From positions 4,154,001 to 4,218,000 of the forward strand of contig OZ234497.1 in NCBI GenBank assembly GCA_965153455.1: DNA of 64,000 nucleotides, in the 5' to 3' direction. A program made the translations under genes and the position numbers. This document shows, piece after piece, positions 35,035 to 47,345 of the stretch (its first letter is position 1; the number at the start of each line of letters is the position of its first letter). The notes under the pieces are model-generated. The model was not told the origin of the DNA, did no database searches, and was given only the letters and a program-made list of their open reading frames with translations. Source of the stretch: Sphagnum compactum (lineage: Eukaryota > Bryophyta > Sphagnopsida > Sphagnales).

Positions 35035-35649
35035 TTATGGCTGGAGCCGAGCTTGCACAATGTATATATCCCTTCCCACAATGCATCCCTCAATATCCTG
35101 TGGCAGACCAAACTGTTGCTCTAGGAAAGAGCCAACAGTGGCTAGCTGTTGTCCTATTTGTGTTCGAAAATTGGGATCAACAGAGAGTGGTTGCGTACTA
35201 TAATCAATCACTTTGTGCACCATACTTCCATCAGCAACCTTGCCATCATTCAGAACCACGAGCTAGTCACTAAAGTTTGCAAACGCCAATGTCTTGACTT
35301 CTCCTTCAAACTTGTTGACAGCCAAGCGCCATGGTGTCCCTCTTGTTCCTGAAGCCAAAGTCTCACCCAAACCCACGGCGATCTCTGCTTGTACCACTGC
35401 TTCATCCCGGTCGATGGGGCTCATTGTGTGCAATCCATCACATTCGGGATGGAGTCATACAAACCTACACCTGACATCCCAGCCAAATCCTCAACGTTTG
35501 CACTGGAGCGTACAATCAGTCTAGCATCCTTGGAAAAGGTGTTGCCTGACATAAGCACATCCATTACAGATCTTGTTGGCATTGTCAAGCTCTCCACCTT
35601 CAAGGTGAGCAATCTCAACTTGCTCCACAAGAGCTTGAAATGTCTCTAA
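35035..35649 (-). pseudogene. Captured fragment of an alpha-glucan water dikinase (PWD/GWD type)
   Basis: Minus-strand translation matches the conserved PEP-synthase-like nucleotide-binding part of starch/glucan water dikinases. It includes [31 protein letters not shown], then [60 protein letters not shown] and [12 protein letters not shown], followed by a stop at the family's natural C-terminus. Between SIPNV and HTMSPID an expected coding stretch (about 80 residues by my recollection of the family) is missing and the frame shifts. A TAG at 35260 interrupts the rest. In intact enzymes this region binds ATP and helps phosphorylate glucan chains in plastids. Here it is non-functional and lies inside the Helitron on the same strand as Rep, as expected for gene capture. 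Confidence 0.82.
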
Positions 35650-35679
35650 AGAATTGCTACTTTCTAAAGCTTCTTCAGG

Positions 35680-36000
35680 TCAAAATCCGGGGGGGCCAGC
35701 CCAGCCCGGTCGAAATCCGGGTCGAAATCCGGGAGTGTTGAGCCGGGCTGGTCTGTCAGGTCGAAATCCGGGGGGGGCCAGCCCAGCCCGGAAATCCGGG
35801 AGTGCCGGGCCGGGCTGGTCTGTCAGGTCGAAATCCGGGGGGGCCAGCCCAGCCCGGTCGAAATCCGGGAGTGCCGGGCTGGCCACCCCCCGCCCGTGCT
35901 GGCCACCCCCACGCCCGTGCTGCCCCCCCTCCCCCCCCCCCCCGCTGCTTCACCAGGCCCTTCCCTCCCCCACCCCCCAAAAGCTCCATCAGAGACAAAC
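35680..36000. repeat. GC-rich leader array of the Helitron
   Basis: Repeats of GGTCGAAATCCGGG and GGGCCAGCCCAGCCCGG occur three or more times, followed by poly-C tracts. Related motifs (CCCGGATTTCGATCGACC) occur at the same distance from the 5' end in the Helitron at 28469. The composition contrasts sharply with the AT-rich surroundings. Confidence 0.8.
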
Positions 36001-36030
36001 TTAGTGAATTTATAGTATAGATATAGTATA

Positions 36031-36693
36031 GTTACACTTGATTGTGGAGTAGGCAAAGACCTTGAGAAGGCAGATTTTCTGCTTATGGTGCCGTCACTAG
36101 ATTCAGCGTGTCAGTCGGCTCAGAGGAGTGGAAGTATGCATACTTCTAACCAGGAGTTGACTGCAGCCGCAATAGTGAAGGAGGCCCTGGTCTATCCAAG
36201 TAAATCTCATCCTGATGTTCTTAGTGGAATGGAGGAAGACTTGCATGCTATGGGGACCCATTCTGAAGGTGCAGCATGTTCTTCTGATGCTTCACAAGTT
36301 GTTATGCCTTCTAAACATGATCAGGAAACGCATGAAAACAAGAAGACCACTTGCCAATCAAGATTGCAAACAGACTCTCTTAGTAGTAAGCATGACATTC
36401 CTTTAGAAGAGATAATGGTTCCACCTAATGTTACCAAGGAGGTTGACATTCAATCACAAGCATCTGCCATGGCACAACAGTCTGATCTGGATGTTGAGGA
36501 GCCAGCATCTGTCGCTGATGACAATCAGGAACAGGGTGCGAGCTCAAAGATGACTTCTATGGTGTCTGCTATATCACCTTTTTTGGACACATCTCATGCA
36601 ATTTGCCATGTATCTCCCATGCCATGCCCTAAGCAAGAGCCCGAAGCTACATCAGGGAACATCAGGCCAGCTTCTTTCACCCTTCTTCTATAA
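36031..36693 (+). CDS. Gene X copy B: unidentified protein, C-terminal part
   Basis: An open frame continues from 36031 (VTLDCGVGKDLEKADFLL), just right of the Helitron 5' end, through the ATG at 36085 to a stop at 36693. It is rich in Ser, Glu, Gln and His (MVPSLDSACQ, EEDLHAMGTHSEG, VADDNQEQGASSK) with no recognised domain. The sequence GTTACACTTGATTGTG at its left edge is shared with gene X copy A (29381) and the inverted fragment (37097). A plausible reading is that the Helitron separated or captured parts of one gene. The frame has no stop, but its upstream part and promoter are not intact. Confidence 0.4.
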   Translation, partial: VTLDCGVGKDLEKADFLLMVPSLDSACQSAQRSGSMHTSNQELTAAAIVKEALVYPSKSHPDVLSGMEEDLHAMGTHSEGAACSSDASQVVMPSKHDQETHENKKTTCQSRLQTDSLSSKHDIPLEEIMVPPNVTKEVDIQSQASAMAQQSDLDVEEPASVADDNQEQGASSKMTSMVSAISPFLDTSHAICHVSPMPCPKQEPEATSGNIRPASFTLLL

Positions 36694-36812
36694 AATAGTT
36701 CAAGTATGTGCATATTAAAAAATTAGATAATGATAAAGTTGGGGGGAAAAAAATGTTTGCCTATTAACCCCCGTTAATAAAATGCTTATCTGATGCATGT
36801 AAATTGGAATTT

Positions 36813-37096
36813 TAACATTAAGTGTCTTCCCTAGGTGCAGATTATGCAAAGTGTGTGAAGGTTTAATGTGATCATGTTTAATTTAAAATGTTGTGTTTGT
36901 TTCTATTGATTATAAGGTAACATGTGACCATGCCCATTTAGAATTAGTAAATGACAATTGTTTGAAAGACCCCACTATGAATTGACCTTTTAAAGGGGAA
37001 AAACAATTGAATAAAAAAAAGATAAGTGTCCATGCATGCCTTCTTTTACATCACCATGTGTGTCTGTAATTTGTGGTTTTTGATGTAGTCATCACA
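36813..37096. repeat. 284 bp direct repeat, left copy
   Basis: TAACATTAAGTGTCTTCCC to GATGTAGTCATCACA. The copy at 37570-37853 has the same length and only a few differences. Flanking hexamers GAATTT (left) and TAATTT (right of the second copy) are nearly the same, suggesting an LTR-like pair. However, the repeat does not begin with TG, and no primer site or polypurine tract was seen. Confidence 0.85.
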
Positions 37097-37569
37097 ATCA
37101 AGTGTAACTAACTTCTTCTCAAGTGATGTGTGTGAAAGTGACTCCACAGCTTCTTGCTTATGAGCAGGCAATGCATCATTGTTGGTATCCACCTCAGTGA
37201 AATTCACCAGATTTATGGAAGTATGAAATAAGTCAGCAGAACAAAGGACATTCTCAGATAGGAATCCAGTTGGGATTCCTTTCTGTGGGTTTGCTCTGAC
37301 CTCCTCCTTCAAGATGCCTGGACCTTCCTCTGTTAAACACTTCACTTCAAGATCCTCGACATTATCCAGTTGTTCATTCATGCCATCAACTACACTCCCA
37401 AACACACCATCCGTGTTTTGAGCGCTTTTTCCTGGTTTCACCACAAGAATGGCATCAGATACTGCCATTCCTGTTGTTCTTGTCTCTTGATGCTACATTG
37501 GTGAGGGTGCAACACCCTCACCAACAACAGCCTCCATATTTTCAGTCTTCTTATCATTGTCTACATGAA
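37097..37569 (-). pseudogene. Gene X fragment, inverted, between the 284 bp repeats
   Basis: The minus-strand frame 37468-37097 repeats gene X copy A (MAVSDAILVVKPGKS to SHTSLEKKLVTLDC) with few changes, then runs into the flanking repeat. It lacks the 86-base insert that copy A has after TTATTCATGT. It fills exactly the space between the two 284 bp repeats, as a captured fragment inside a small element would. Confidence 0.7.
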
Positions 37570-37853
37570 TAACATTAAGTGTCTTCCCTAGGTGCAGATT
37601 ATGCAAAGTGTGTGAAGGTTTGATGTGATCATGTTTCATTTAAAATGTTGTGCTTGTTTCTATTGATTATAAGGTAACATGTGACCATGCCCATTTAGAA
37701 TTAGTAAATGACAATTGTTTGAAAGACCCCACTATGAATTGACCTTTTAAAGGGGAAAAACAATTGAATAAAAAAAAGATAAGTGTCCATGCATGCCTTC
37801 TTTTACATCACCATGTGTGTCTGTAATTTGTGGTTTTTGATGTAGTCATCACA
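37570..37853. repeat. 284 bp direct repeat, right copy
   Basis: Second copy of 36813-37096; see that entry. Confidence 0.85.
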
Positions 37854-40800
37854 TAATTTTCCACCCTTAAATATGTAATAAAAACCTTTTGACTAAATTA
37901 ACAACATAATTTTCATTCATCCATTCCCTAGACTTGGGGATGGTGTTATTAACTTATTAGTGTGAACATTTGATCGATATTCTTACATTATATTACCTTC
38001 TTTAGGTGATAATTCTAATTTCATGTGAATTCCAAATGTGATTTGCATTGTAAAATCACGTTGTAATTGTGTTGTATATAAAATGTTTATATAAGTTTTG
38101 GTGGAACCCATTCACTTTATGAGTACAAAGAATCAAGGTGTCAACACTTGGACCAATACCACTAACTATCCCTTGGTACATAAAATCAAAATGGTATAGA
38201 TATGGTTTGATTGAGTTTTACCACCATCTTGAGTTCTTAGAGGGTAATTGATATTTTAAATTTCAATAGAACTAAAATCCAAGCATCAAGTTGAATCCTC
38301 TTCATCTATTAATACTCCTATTCGCTCAATTTTCCTAGATTGTGTCTTGTTGTTTAGATGATAACTAGAAAGAGAGGTTAAGGATATCAAAACATACAAA
38401 ATTGCAACAATACTCATCAACACAACCTCAAACTAAACCTTCATCTTCCCCATGATTGTTTGTAATTTACAAGTTAAACACAACAATGTTAAATGCAAAA
38501 AACAAAAAGGTTGATCAAGTTTTTAAAAATTTAAAAATTTGCCACAAACAAAATTGCTACTACTTGGTTTTGAATAGACCTTTCATATTCAATAGCCATT
38601 GTCTAAGAAATAATAGAAATTTGGTGTAAAGTAAAGCCCAAGGGTGAGGGCATTATCCCAATGGGCCTTCAATGAGGCCAAAGATAATAGCAGAGTCCAA
38701 CCTTGCAATTTGGGGAATGTCACGAAGAGATCATTATCACTAAGGAAAAGTGCTTTGCAAATACACTAGGAAATTTCTTGGAGTGTTTTTTGTATCGAAA
38801 GTAAGTTTCATTTGATATCATAAGTATTTATCACAAATGCACAACTAAGGATAAACATTTGTACTACAAGCATTATTCTAGCCACATGGGCAAAGGATCA
38901 TTGTTTGATCCCTTTGTCAACCATTTGATTTTCTCATGTGGGGAAGAGCACTGTACCCGACGCCCGAGGCGCCAATTCTTACTTGCAAGCGCGTGCTAAG
39001 GAGTTGGATTCCAATCAATTGTGTAGAAGATATCATTTTATATTTGCATTAAGGATTGGTTCAATTTTGCTAGACAAGCAAGGTTTTGTGTCCATTTGCA
39101 CAGGGTCTCTTAGTTGTCGATACATACATGTTGGCCATAGGTGGCAGTGATGGCAATTAATGCAATTTTTTCCTATGTACCTGCATTATTTGGAGCAATT
39201 AGTAGAACAAAATTCCAAGGAAAAAAGAAGTCCAATAAGGCATATTTGCTACATGGTGTTTTCATTTGTGAAAAAGTTGGCAATCATTTTTCATTCATGT
39301 AAATGCATTGATGTACGTGTCAACATTTTTTTGCAAATTATGGCAATGATAAAAACTTGCAATTTAGGATATATGTAATAAACAACAACACAAAAACTTA
39401 TAATCACAAATGTTGTGAAAATAAATAAATTATGTGCAATGAAATACAAGGTCTAAGGGATCAAACCCTAGTCCTTTTTGAATTCTACCCATTGCAGACT
39501 ACACAAACAACAAAGATTAGAACTTTACATAAATTCCCATATTAGTTTAAGAAAACAATAAGAATCCAGCAATGTGCATATTAAAAACACACAATGTAAC
39601 AAGAAAATATACAATTGAAATAAATACAAACATACACAAATTACAATGCAATAAAATAAATAAATAAAAGTACTTAATGAACTTACAAATATTTTGGATA
39701 AATCCATAATGCAAATCACACAAAACACACATCAAGGAGCTTAGAAAAATGCAACTTTCATATGTATTTTTAACAATCACAAAACACTTAAATGCATTGT
39801 TTATCTACTTGCTTGCATATAAGCTTCAACTTGAGTTCAAAATGATGTGCAACAACATTTAAAGCTAAGGTGCAATGCTAAACCTACAAAATAATTTAAG
39901 CTTAAACTTCATGCCTTTGTTTTCTATCCTACTAATTTTTAATTACATCTGCAAATGGAAAAATATCGATGGAGTAGTGATTGTGAGTAAACATCATGAC
40001 AACCAAATCAACATGAATTGTTAATCTATTTTTGAACATAATTGAAAAACATAATTTGTTTTCCGCACTACCCAAAACAAAACCAATAAAGATTTCTGCC
40101 AACTTGAAAATTTGAACAAACATTCTTTGAAAATAACGTTAAAGGACAAACGGGACTACATTTGAGTCACATGATTACATATCAAAAGAGGTGCCAAAGC
40201 CTATTTATTATTTGCCTACATAGTCAACTTGACAAAGGAATCTCCCATGTCAATCTTCTATTCATTCAATAGGGCAAGTACCTTAAAATCCTTGTCACCA
40301 AACTTTTTGTCAAAATAATATTATGCTTTCAACATGGCTAAAAGGGCAAAGAATGTGGTTTCAACATCAGAATTCAACCAATATTGAAGATAAATGTTAG
40401 TTGCATTTATTAGCTCATGGCTAGGAAACCTCCATGTAAATTCCTCACTCAAACTAATAGAACTCCGAAAAAAATTACAATTTCACTTTAATAGTAGTAA
40501 CATACCATTGATCATCATGCATGCACATGACAAAGACCCTTATGATTGGGGCACTTGTAATGGGTCAAGTATTAATGACCCTAAAAGTAAAAAATAGGCC
40601 CATTAAATATTGTTGGTTGGATTAGTCCACCAAGCTATCAACAACCATTAGTTTTGCAATCCATAACATCAAGAAAACTCTTCAAATATGTCACATACCT
40701 ACTTTTTGGATGATAACAAAGTGAGTACAAATCTACACCACATCTTCATAGTTTTCACAAACAAAAAAGTCACATCTTTTAACAAACTTGATGAGCTCAT

Positions 40801-42600
40801 GGACTACTTCCAACATAAGCATAGTGCAAATGAAGCCCATGCAACCTCAACATCACATAATAATTCAAGAGTTAGTTTTGTTGTTAAGATGGCATGGAAA
40901 TCATCATTCATTTTCACAACTATGTGCTTGTACTCCTCAAAAAATCCTTTCGGTAGGAGACAACATAGAGATCCACATAGTCTTTACATTACATCACAAC
41001 TTGTTCCCCTTTGTTTCTAACAACTTGGCAAGCGTACACTATTCAAAATGCTTCTTGGGTGAAGAGGAGAAATACATATATGTGGAATGCAAGAACCTTT
41101 CAATTTTTTGCACTAGAAGCTGCTCGGAAAACATTAGCACAATAAGGTTGGTTTGATGTGTGACATAATGGACAATAAGCATGAAAGGAATTTTTTTTTC
41201 AAATTTATGTGGTCACACCACTATAGACACATGTGAAAGCACCAACACCATTTGAACCAAAATAGATCAATTTCCTAGTAATCTCTTACAAAATGAAGCC
41301 CCATAGATTAACAAGGAATTGAAAATCACGTTGATCAAATTGTCAAATGTGCCACCATTTACTAGTCTTTCGAAATTCAACAAAACATAGGGTTAATTGT
41401 CAATTGTTACCATTTCATCACAACTAACAACAAGGAACTTTGCTCCATGAATAGTTTTTTTAGTTGTGGTGAGGATAATGCAATAAGGGCTACTCCACAA
41501 TCTCCATGAAATCTCCATGGACAACAACATTATATTTATATTATAATTATAGATTTAACCTTTGTATTGTGATTCATCATGTTATTTGCACCTGCATCAT
41601 TGAATTAAAATGCATTAGACAAGGCTGACCATTGCAATGATCCTTTTCATGCATACAACACACCCTCATGAATTTCCAGATTTTGCAATCCAACTTCCAA
41701 CACAATTGCAACAATCTAATGATAAAAAATAGCTACCTAAATTTGTTAAGCATATGAAAGGAGTAATGAGTTAAACTGAAAGCTTTGATGTTCAATGACA
41801 ACCAATCTTTCAAGGTTGTGAAAATCCAAAGAAAAATGACAATGGCATGATGTAGGAGAGTATTGATGCCTTGAATGTAATAAAATGCAAATGAAATAAG
41901 ACTACAATGAAAAGCCCTTGCCAACAAGCAACCCCTTGAAAACATCTAAATGTGGTCTAACCGTAATCCTAAAACCTTATTTCTTATTAAATTTGAAGCA
42001 AGGGAAATCTTATTGAACCTTTTACCATTGTGCTTAACTTGGGAATATTGTCAACACTTCTCAATCAAATTAACTATTGTGCTTCACCCCCTCCAAAAAG
42101 GCATAATCAACTTTCAAAAGGACACAATACCAACACAAAACTTATATGATTTTTTTTTAAATGCCCAATATCAATATCATGACTAATTCACCAATCATTA
42201 ATATGTTCAAAAGTTGATACCAAAAGACATTGGTCATGATGCATAACCATGCCATAAATATATATATAAGCACATTGTATTGGAATCTAATTGAGTGTAG
42301 ACAATCACAAAACATTTAAGGTATTTCAAAAAGACACATTTATTAATTCTTGGGGTTTTGTTTTAAATTTTTGAAACAAATTGGAGCCCATTTATAGGCA
42401 TACAAGTAGTTAAATTGTTGAATTCCATGATATTAGTATAAAAATGAAGTGCACTTCACTAGCTAAAATCATTATGGAACTTTGAAAGTGAAATAATTAC
42501 ATTGCACTTTAATGATTTCACCTTAGTTAAAATTATTTCACTATAAGGTCACTATGTAAACATCATATTTCATTACTAGTTGATATAATTCACTATTATG
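37854..42600. other. Gene-poor AT-rich stretch
   Basis: Only short frames without recognisable domains are seen. The most GC-rich bit (38940-39010, ACCCGACGCCCGAGGCGCC) is a ~70 bp island in AT-rich DNA with an open frame to 39150 that matches nothing I know. No repeats with clear ends were seen. Confidence 0.4.
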
Positions 42601-43900
42601 ATTTATTATGGTAAATAAGTTTTTTTTTGTTGTTTAAAATACCCTAGGCAACTCAAAGCTATATCCTATGTTATTTTAGGTTATCTTAAATTATTTTAAG
42701 TTATACCCCAAGTTATTATTAGCTATTATAAATTATTATATCCTAAATTATATAATAAATTATTATAGGTATTGTACCTTAGAGTATCCTAGCCTATCAT
42801 AGGTTTTTTACTTTAAATTATTTTTAATTAAATTATTTTATTAACCTTAACCTATACCTTAGACTATTCAACATTATTTTATTTTATGTTATTATAGGTT
42901 GTTTTATCTTAAGAAATAATAATTTAAAATAACCTTGAAACGAGTAATAACTTAAGGAAAAGTAATATTTTTAAGGGGTTAGGCTAAATACATTATTTTA
43001 CATGAACAAGGCATTAAAGATAAGGATTGATCATTGGACATTAGAGGTTTAAGTTTTGAATTCTTGTTTAATTTTGAATCATGTTGATGGTGGCTTGGGG
43101 ATTGCCTAAAGATGCGAGTTCTAGGAAAAGGATTTTCATTTTTAGACACACAATTTTGGAGTAATGAAATAGATGTCGACTCTGTTTAACAGAAACTGTA
43201 GATTCTGTTTTTGATATATCACAAATTTAGTTTTGTTGTTTGATTTCATTTCAACAAAACATGGAATTTTTTGCTATATTTTTATTGAAATTTTCAGTAA
43301 AAAAGAGAAGTAGAGGCTTCTATAGTGATTTTCATATTCATATTTTGTGTGAATTTTTAGTATTAAAAACATAAGGAAATGAATTATAATTCTGTTTTTG
43401 GATTTTTTACATTGTATCTTGAAGTACACATTTTAGTTATATGAAATAACCATGAATATGGTGTTTTGATGACCTGCAGAGGTAGGTGTGTTTAAAATCA
43501 AAGCATGAATTGTGAATGTGTGCATATTGTAATGTAAATATGTTGTTACAATAAGTGTGGAATAGTTCAACAAGTTTAATCCACATCTACCAAAAACATA
43601 AAAGGATTGCATGTAATAATTTAAAATATCCAATAATAGCCAATAATAACTTTCAATAAAATGACCAACAATAGCCTATGATAAAATTGCCAACAATAAC
43701 TTATAATAAAATAGTCATAAAATATCATAGCTTATGATATAATAAATAAAAATAACCTATGGTAAAATAACTAACAATAAAATAGCCACCAATAGCCTAT
43801 GGTAAAATAGACAAAAATAATGTACAATAGAATAGCCTAGAATAGTCCATGGTAAAATAACCAAGAATTGTTAAAAATTGCCAAAAATTGCCTAGGGTAA
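42600..43900. repeat. Degenerate short-period AT-rich tandem repeats
   Basis: 42630-42900 consists of variants of TTA(T)TTTAGGTTAT. 43620-43900 consists of ~25-30 base variants of AATAGCCTATGGTAAAAT and CCAACAATA. The two blocks are partly reverse complements in flavour. They are non-coding. Confidence 0.6.
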
Positions 43901-45640
43901 AAAAAAATGTGCATAACAATGTGATGACAAAAAAATATCATTCATTTACATAATGGTTGAATGAGTAAGGACTTGTGAAAAAATGTGAAGGTTCAAACCT
44001 TCACAATTGCACCTTAGGTTGGTGGGCTAGGTGTTTAATTTAGGCTAGGTAGTTTACTAAAGGTTCCTAGGTGCCTAAATTAGGTTCGTAATTAATTATT
44101 TATGAATTTATTATTGATAATTTAACTATTGGTGAATTTAATTAGCTATTAATGAATTCACCTATTTGTAGTGAATAATCCTTGTTTACTAAGGGGTTGC
44201 CCACTTTCACCATGATAAATTTGTTCAATTTCATTAAAAATCTAATGAAACACATAATGAACTTAGACACATTTTAAAGTAATGCATTAAGAAATTAAAA
44301 AAATATGGGCCCCCAAATTAAAAAGACTTTTTCACTAGGAAATAAATTGAAAACAAACACTTGGCATCCTTACTTGTAAACATTTTACACCTTACAATTG
44401 GACAATGTACATTTGACACATGGATAAAATTTGACCTTTTACCAAATTGAATGAAGGTTGAAACCAAAATTCATTAAATGCAATTTTTGTTCACTGTACT
44501 TATTAATGACCTAAATATTTGCAAAAAAAAGCCTCACTAATCTATGATTATGGGGGACATTGGGGTTTGTCTAAACCTAAAAGTTGGACACAAGTTCATA
44601 TCATCACCAAGTTTTTGAATTCTAATGACAATGTTCTTGTTCTTCCCTTCCAACCGAAAACAATTCAATAATGATTACAAAAATCTAAAATCTAAACAAA
44701 AATATGTGATGGCATTTCAAAAAGTACAAAAATAAAATAATAAAATAAATCCTTTTTTAGTTCATCTTGGTCAAATGAGCTCTTAAATTCATCTAATTCT
44801 TGCTCTTAGTCTAATTCTTAATCTATCAAATCTCTCACATTATTAAGAGTTTTGCAACTCACCCTTGCATCATATGGCCAATTTTTTCATAAAGATTAAT
44901 TTTTCAAGGTTATTTCTTTATTCATAACATTTTTTTTGATTGGTGAGAATTTTAACAAAACATCGACAACCAACAACAAGATGATGAAACTTCAATAACA
45001 CAATGATCACCTTCAAAAACACGATGAACACTAAAAATAATGTACTTGATTTACAATCTTGCTTCCCATATAAGAAATATGACACCTCTAACCTACACCC
45101 TAAACGTAAACCTTGTCTCCACCTTTTAACTCTAAATCTTAACTAAGCCTAAACTCCCTATTCCTAGACCCATAAAATCCGGACCCAATGATTCTTTATA
45201 AACCGAGTATCTTAAGCTACATACCTTGAAATCTAGGTATCATCTTGAGTATCACCTAGAGTGATATTTGATTGATTCCTTGTTGGAGAATGGGCTTGGT
45301 TTTGAACTATAGTTTGGTACCCATCCAACATTGATTTATTCATTTAATTGTTAAATATATATATCATTGGTAAAGATGACTAAAAGTAAGGCTTTATGAA
45401 AAAATAACATTATAATTTTGGTTTTTAACTTTGGTGAAGCAAGGTCTTTAATTGTCATGTTTGGTGCAAGTTCAAAATATGGGCTTCACTTTTGTGTTTC
45501 AAGAGCCAATAAAAATAAGCTTTAGAGATTTGAATTGAAACATGCCATTTCTTCTCTAGTTCCTAGTAGAAAAAAATGTGAAATTAAAAAATAAAATCCC
45601 AATGAATACCCCCAATTTATAATAAGGGTATTAGTCTAGG
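43901..45640. other. No gene recognised
   Basis: AT-rich sequence with no coding signal and no clear element. Confidence 0.4.
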
Positions 45641-46440
45641 TTGAAAATGGTGATGAATTGTTTCGGAAATAGAAATTTCATACAGCCAATGGAAAGCTTG
45701 GAAGGGTTTAATTTTTGGGGTGTGGGGTGGGAAGGAAAAATTTTCATTTTGTGTTGTTCCCATAAAGTTCCCAAGGTGTTCCCTAATGTTCCCAATAACA
45801 TTTCATTTTCTCTCCCATGTTGTCTAGCCATGGTTCAACTCCCATGTATATAAGTTATAAAAAGGGGTGAGGCAAAAGGGAACATGACAAAGGATGTTCC
45901 TAGTTTGGGGAAAGAAGCATGTTTAGGCTTTTATTTTGGGAAGTGCCCCATGTCCCAAAATATTGGTGATGGGTCAATCAAAGGGCTCCTTCTCATTGTT
46001 TAGAAAAGAAAAGAAAATTGTGTTTGTGCCCTCTCACTAATTGATAGAAGCATGAAATAGTAATTCGTGGAGACGTCTTTATTTTTCCTTTTGGTGATGT
46101 TTTCTTTGATTGGGCCACCAAAAACACCCACTTAAAGGGAGACTCCTAAAATAAAACCTGCCCACATGGCCTAGTGATCTCATCTTTCCACAATCCCAAA
46201 ATACACCCAATGTGGTTTTCTGCTTTGAGCTATTTATATAATTAACAAGAGGAGGCCTTTGGGCAAAAATTAGGGTATAAAGTTTGCTTCTATTTGGGAA
46301 CTTGGGGAACAAACCGAGAACAGAATAAATAATCACACAAAATACCTTTGGGAACACCAAATTCCAAAAGTCTGAAATCCCCTTCCCTTGCCCTCCCCCC
46401 CCCCCCTCAAGGAAAAAAGTTGGGCTTGTGTGCATGCTGC
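45640..46440. repeat. Two dispersed-repeat copies in inverted arrangement
   Basis: 45720-45860 (plus, with GTTCCC repeats and CCATGTATATAAGTTATAAA) and 46080-46440 (minus sense, with GGGAACACC, TTTGGGCAAAAATTAGGG and poly-C) both relate to the family at 4.8-5.6 kb. They are non-coding. Confidence 0.45.
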
Positions 46441-46892
46441 CTCACATCATCTATTGGGAAGGATTTCTACTTTTAGTTGTGTTGGTTAACAATTTTGGCC
46501 TAGGCTAATGGCAGGGCATGAACTGTTTAGACAAAAAACAATGAAGTTCTTTCAAAATTAAGAACAAAGACAAGAAACCACTACTAAGTTCTTACTAGTG
46601 TTATTGGGTGAGTAATTGGTTTGACAAGCTAGAACCATGGGTTCCAATTTTAGTTAGTAAAAAAAGAAAAACCTTGTAAATAAAAATCAATGATGGGAAC
46701 CCATTCATCAAAAGTACAAGGAAAATGAGTACACAAGTAAACACAACCCAAAGAAAAGACAAAAGCAAACAATCAACAAAAAAAAGGGACTAAAACTGGG
46801 TCTATTTGGGTTACTTAAAACTGTACTAAAATTCAATTTGATTTAAAATTGAAACGTGATGTAAAATCATAATTTATGTATATGTTTATTTT

Positions 46893-46917
46893 GGGGGGGG
46901 GGGGGGGGGGGGGGGGG
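46893..46917. repeat. Run of 25 G
   Basis: Uninterrupted G25 on the plus strand in AT-rich DNA. It can form G-quadruplexes, and its exact length may be an assembly or sequencing artefact. Shorter homopolymers occur at ~10076 (G13) and ~46397 (C). Confidence 0.9.
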
Positions 46918-46997
46918 ATCAGACTTGAAATTGGATTCTCAATTTCATTTATGTTTGAAACTAGAACCAAGACCGTTTAATGTATGTAAAAAATTTG

Positions 46998-47345
46998 GAT
47001 TAAAAGGTTCTTTATAAAAGTCAAGAACCACCCAACATTGGTTCCTACACATTCTAGTTTTAAATAATTTGAATCTAATAGCCAATTGTTCTAATCTATT
47101 TTTAAAAATTAGGTTCTGAGATTCTTCATAACAGATTAGAACCACCCAACATTGGTTTTAACACATTTTTGTTCGAAAAGAATTGAATCTGATAGCCGAC
47201 TGTTCAAATCTGTTTTTAAACATTGGATTGGGAGGTTTTTCATAAAAGTCAAGAATGGCCGGACACTGGTTCTTACACATTCCAGTTCTAAAATAACTAA
47301 ATCTAATAGCCATGCACCACTTGTGTTTTATCCATTTGGTAGCCA
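46998..47345. repeat. Three degenerate ~112 bp tandem repeats
   Basis: Each unit has AGGTT(C)TTTATAA-AGTCAAGAA, CAACATTGGTT and TTGAATCTAATAGCC. A partial relative is at 17.76-17.88 kb. It is non-coding. Confidence 0.7.

Larger units (their letters stand above)
30232..36021 (-). mobile_element. Rep-encoding Helitron, 3'-truncated, with a captured gene fragment
   Basis: The minus-strand 5' end is at 36021: TCTATACTATAAATTCAC, preceded by A. It matches the start of the Helitron at 28469 and part of that at 373. In minus-strand order it contains a GC-rich repeat leader (36000-35680), a glucan dikinase fragment (35649-35035), an unidentified frame (34838-34512), 54 bp tandem repeats, and Rep exons (33873-30232). 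The frame ends at 30232 before any PIF1-type helicase and no CTAG/hairpin end follows, so the 3' part is lost. It has become joined to gene X sequence. Confidence 0.75.

Noticed and set aside
38938-39150. Frame within a small GC island as a gene
   Set aside because: Short, no recognisable domain, and no supporting splice sites or neighbours.
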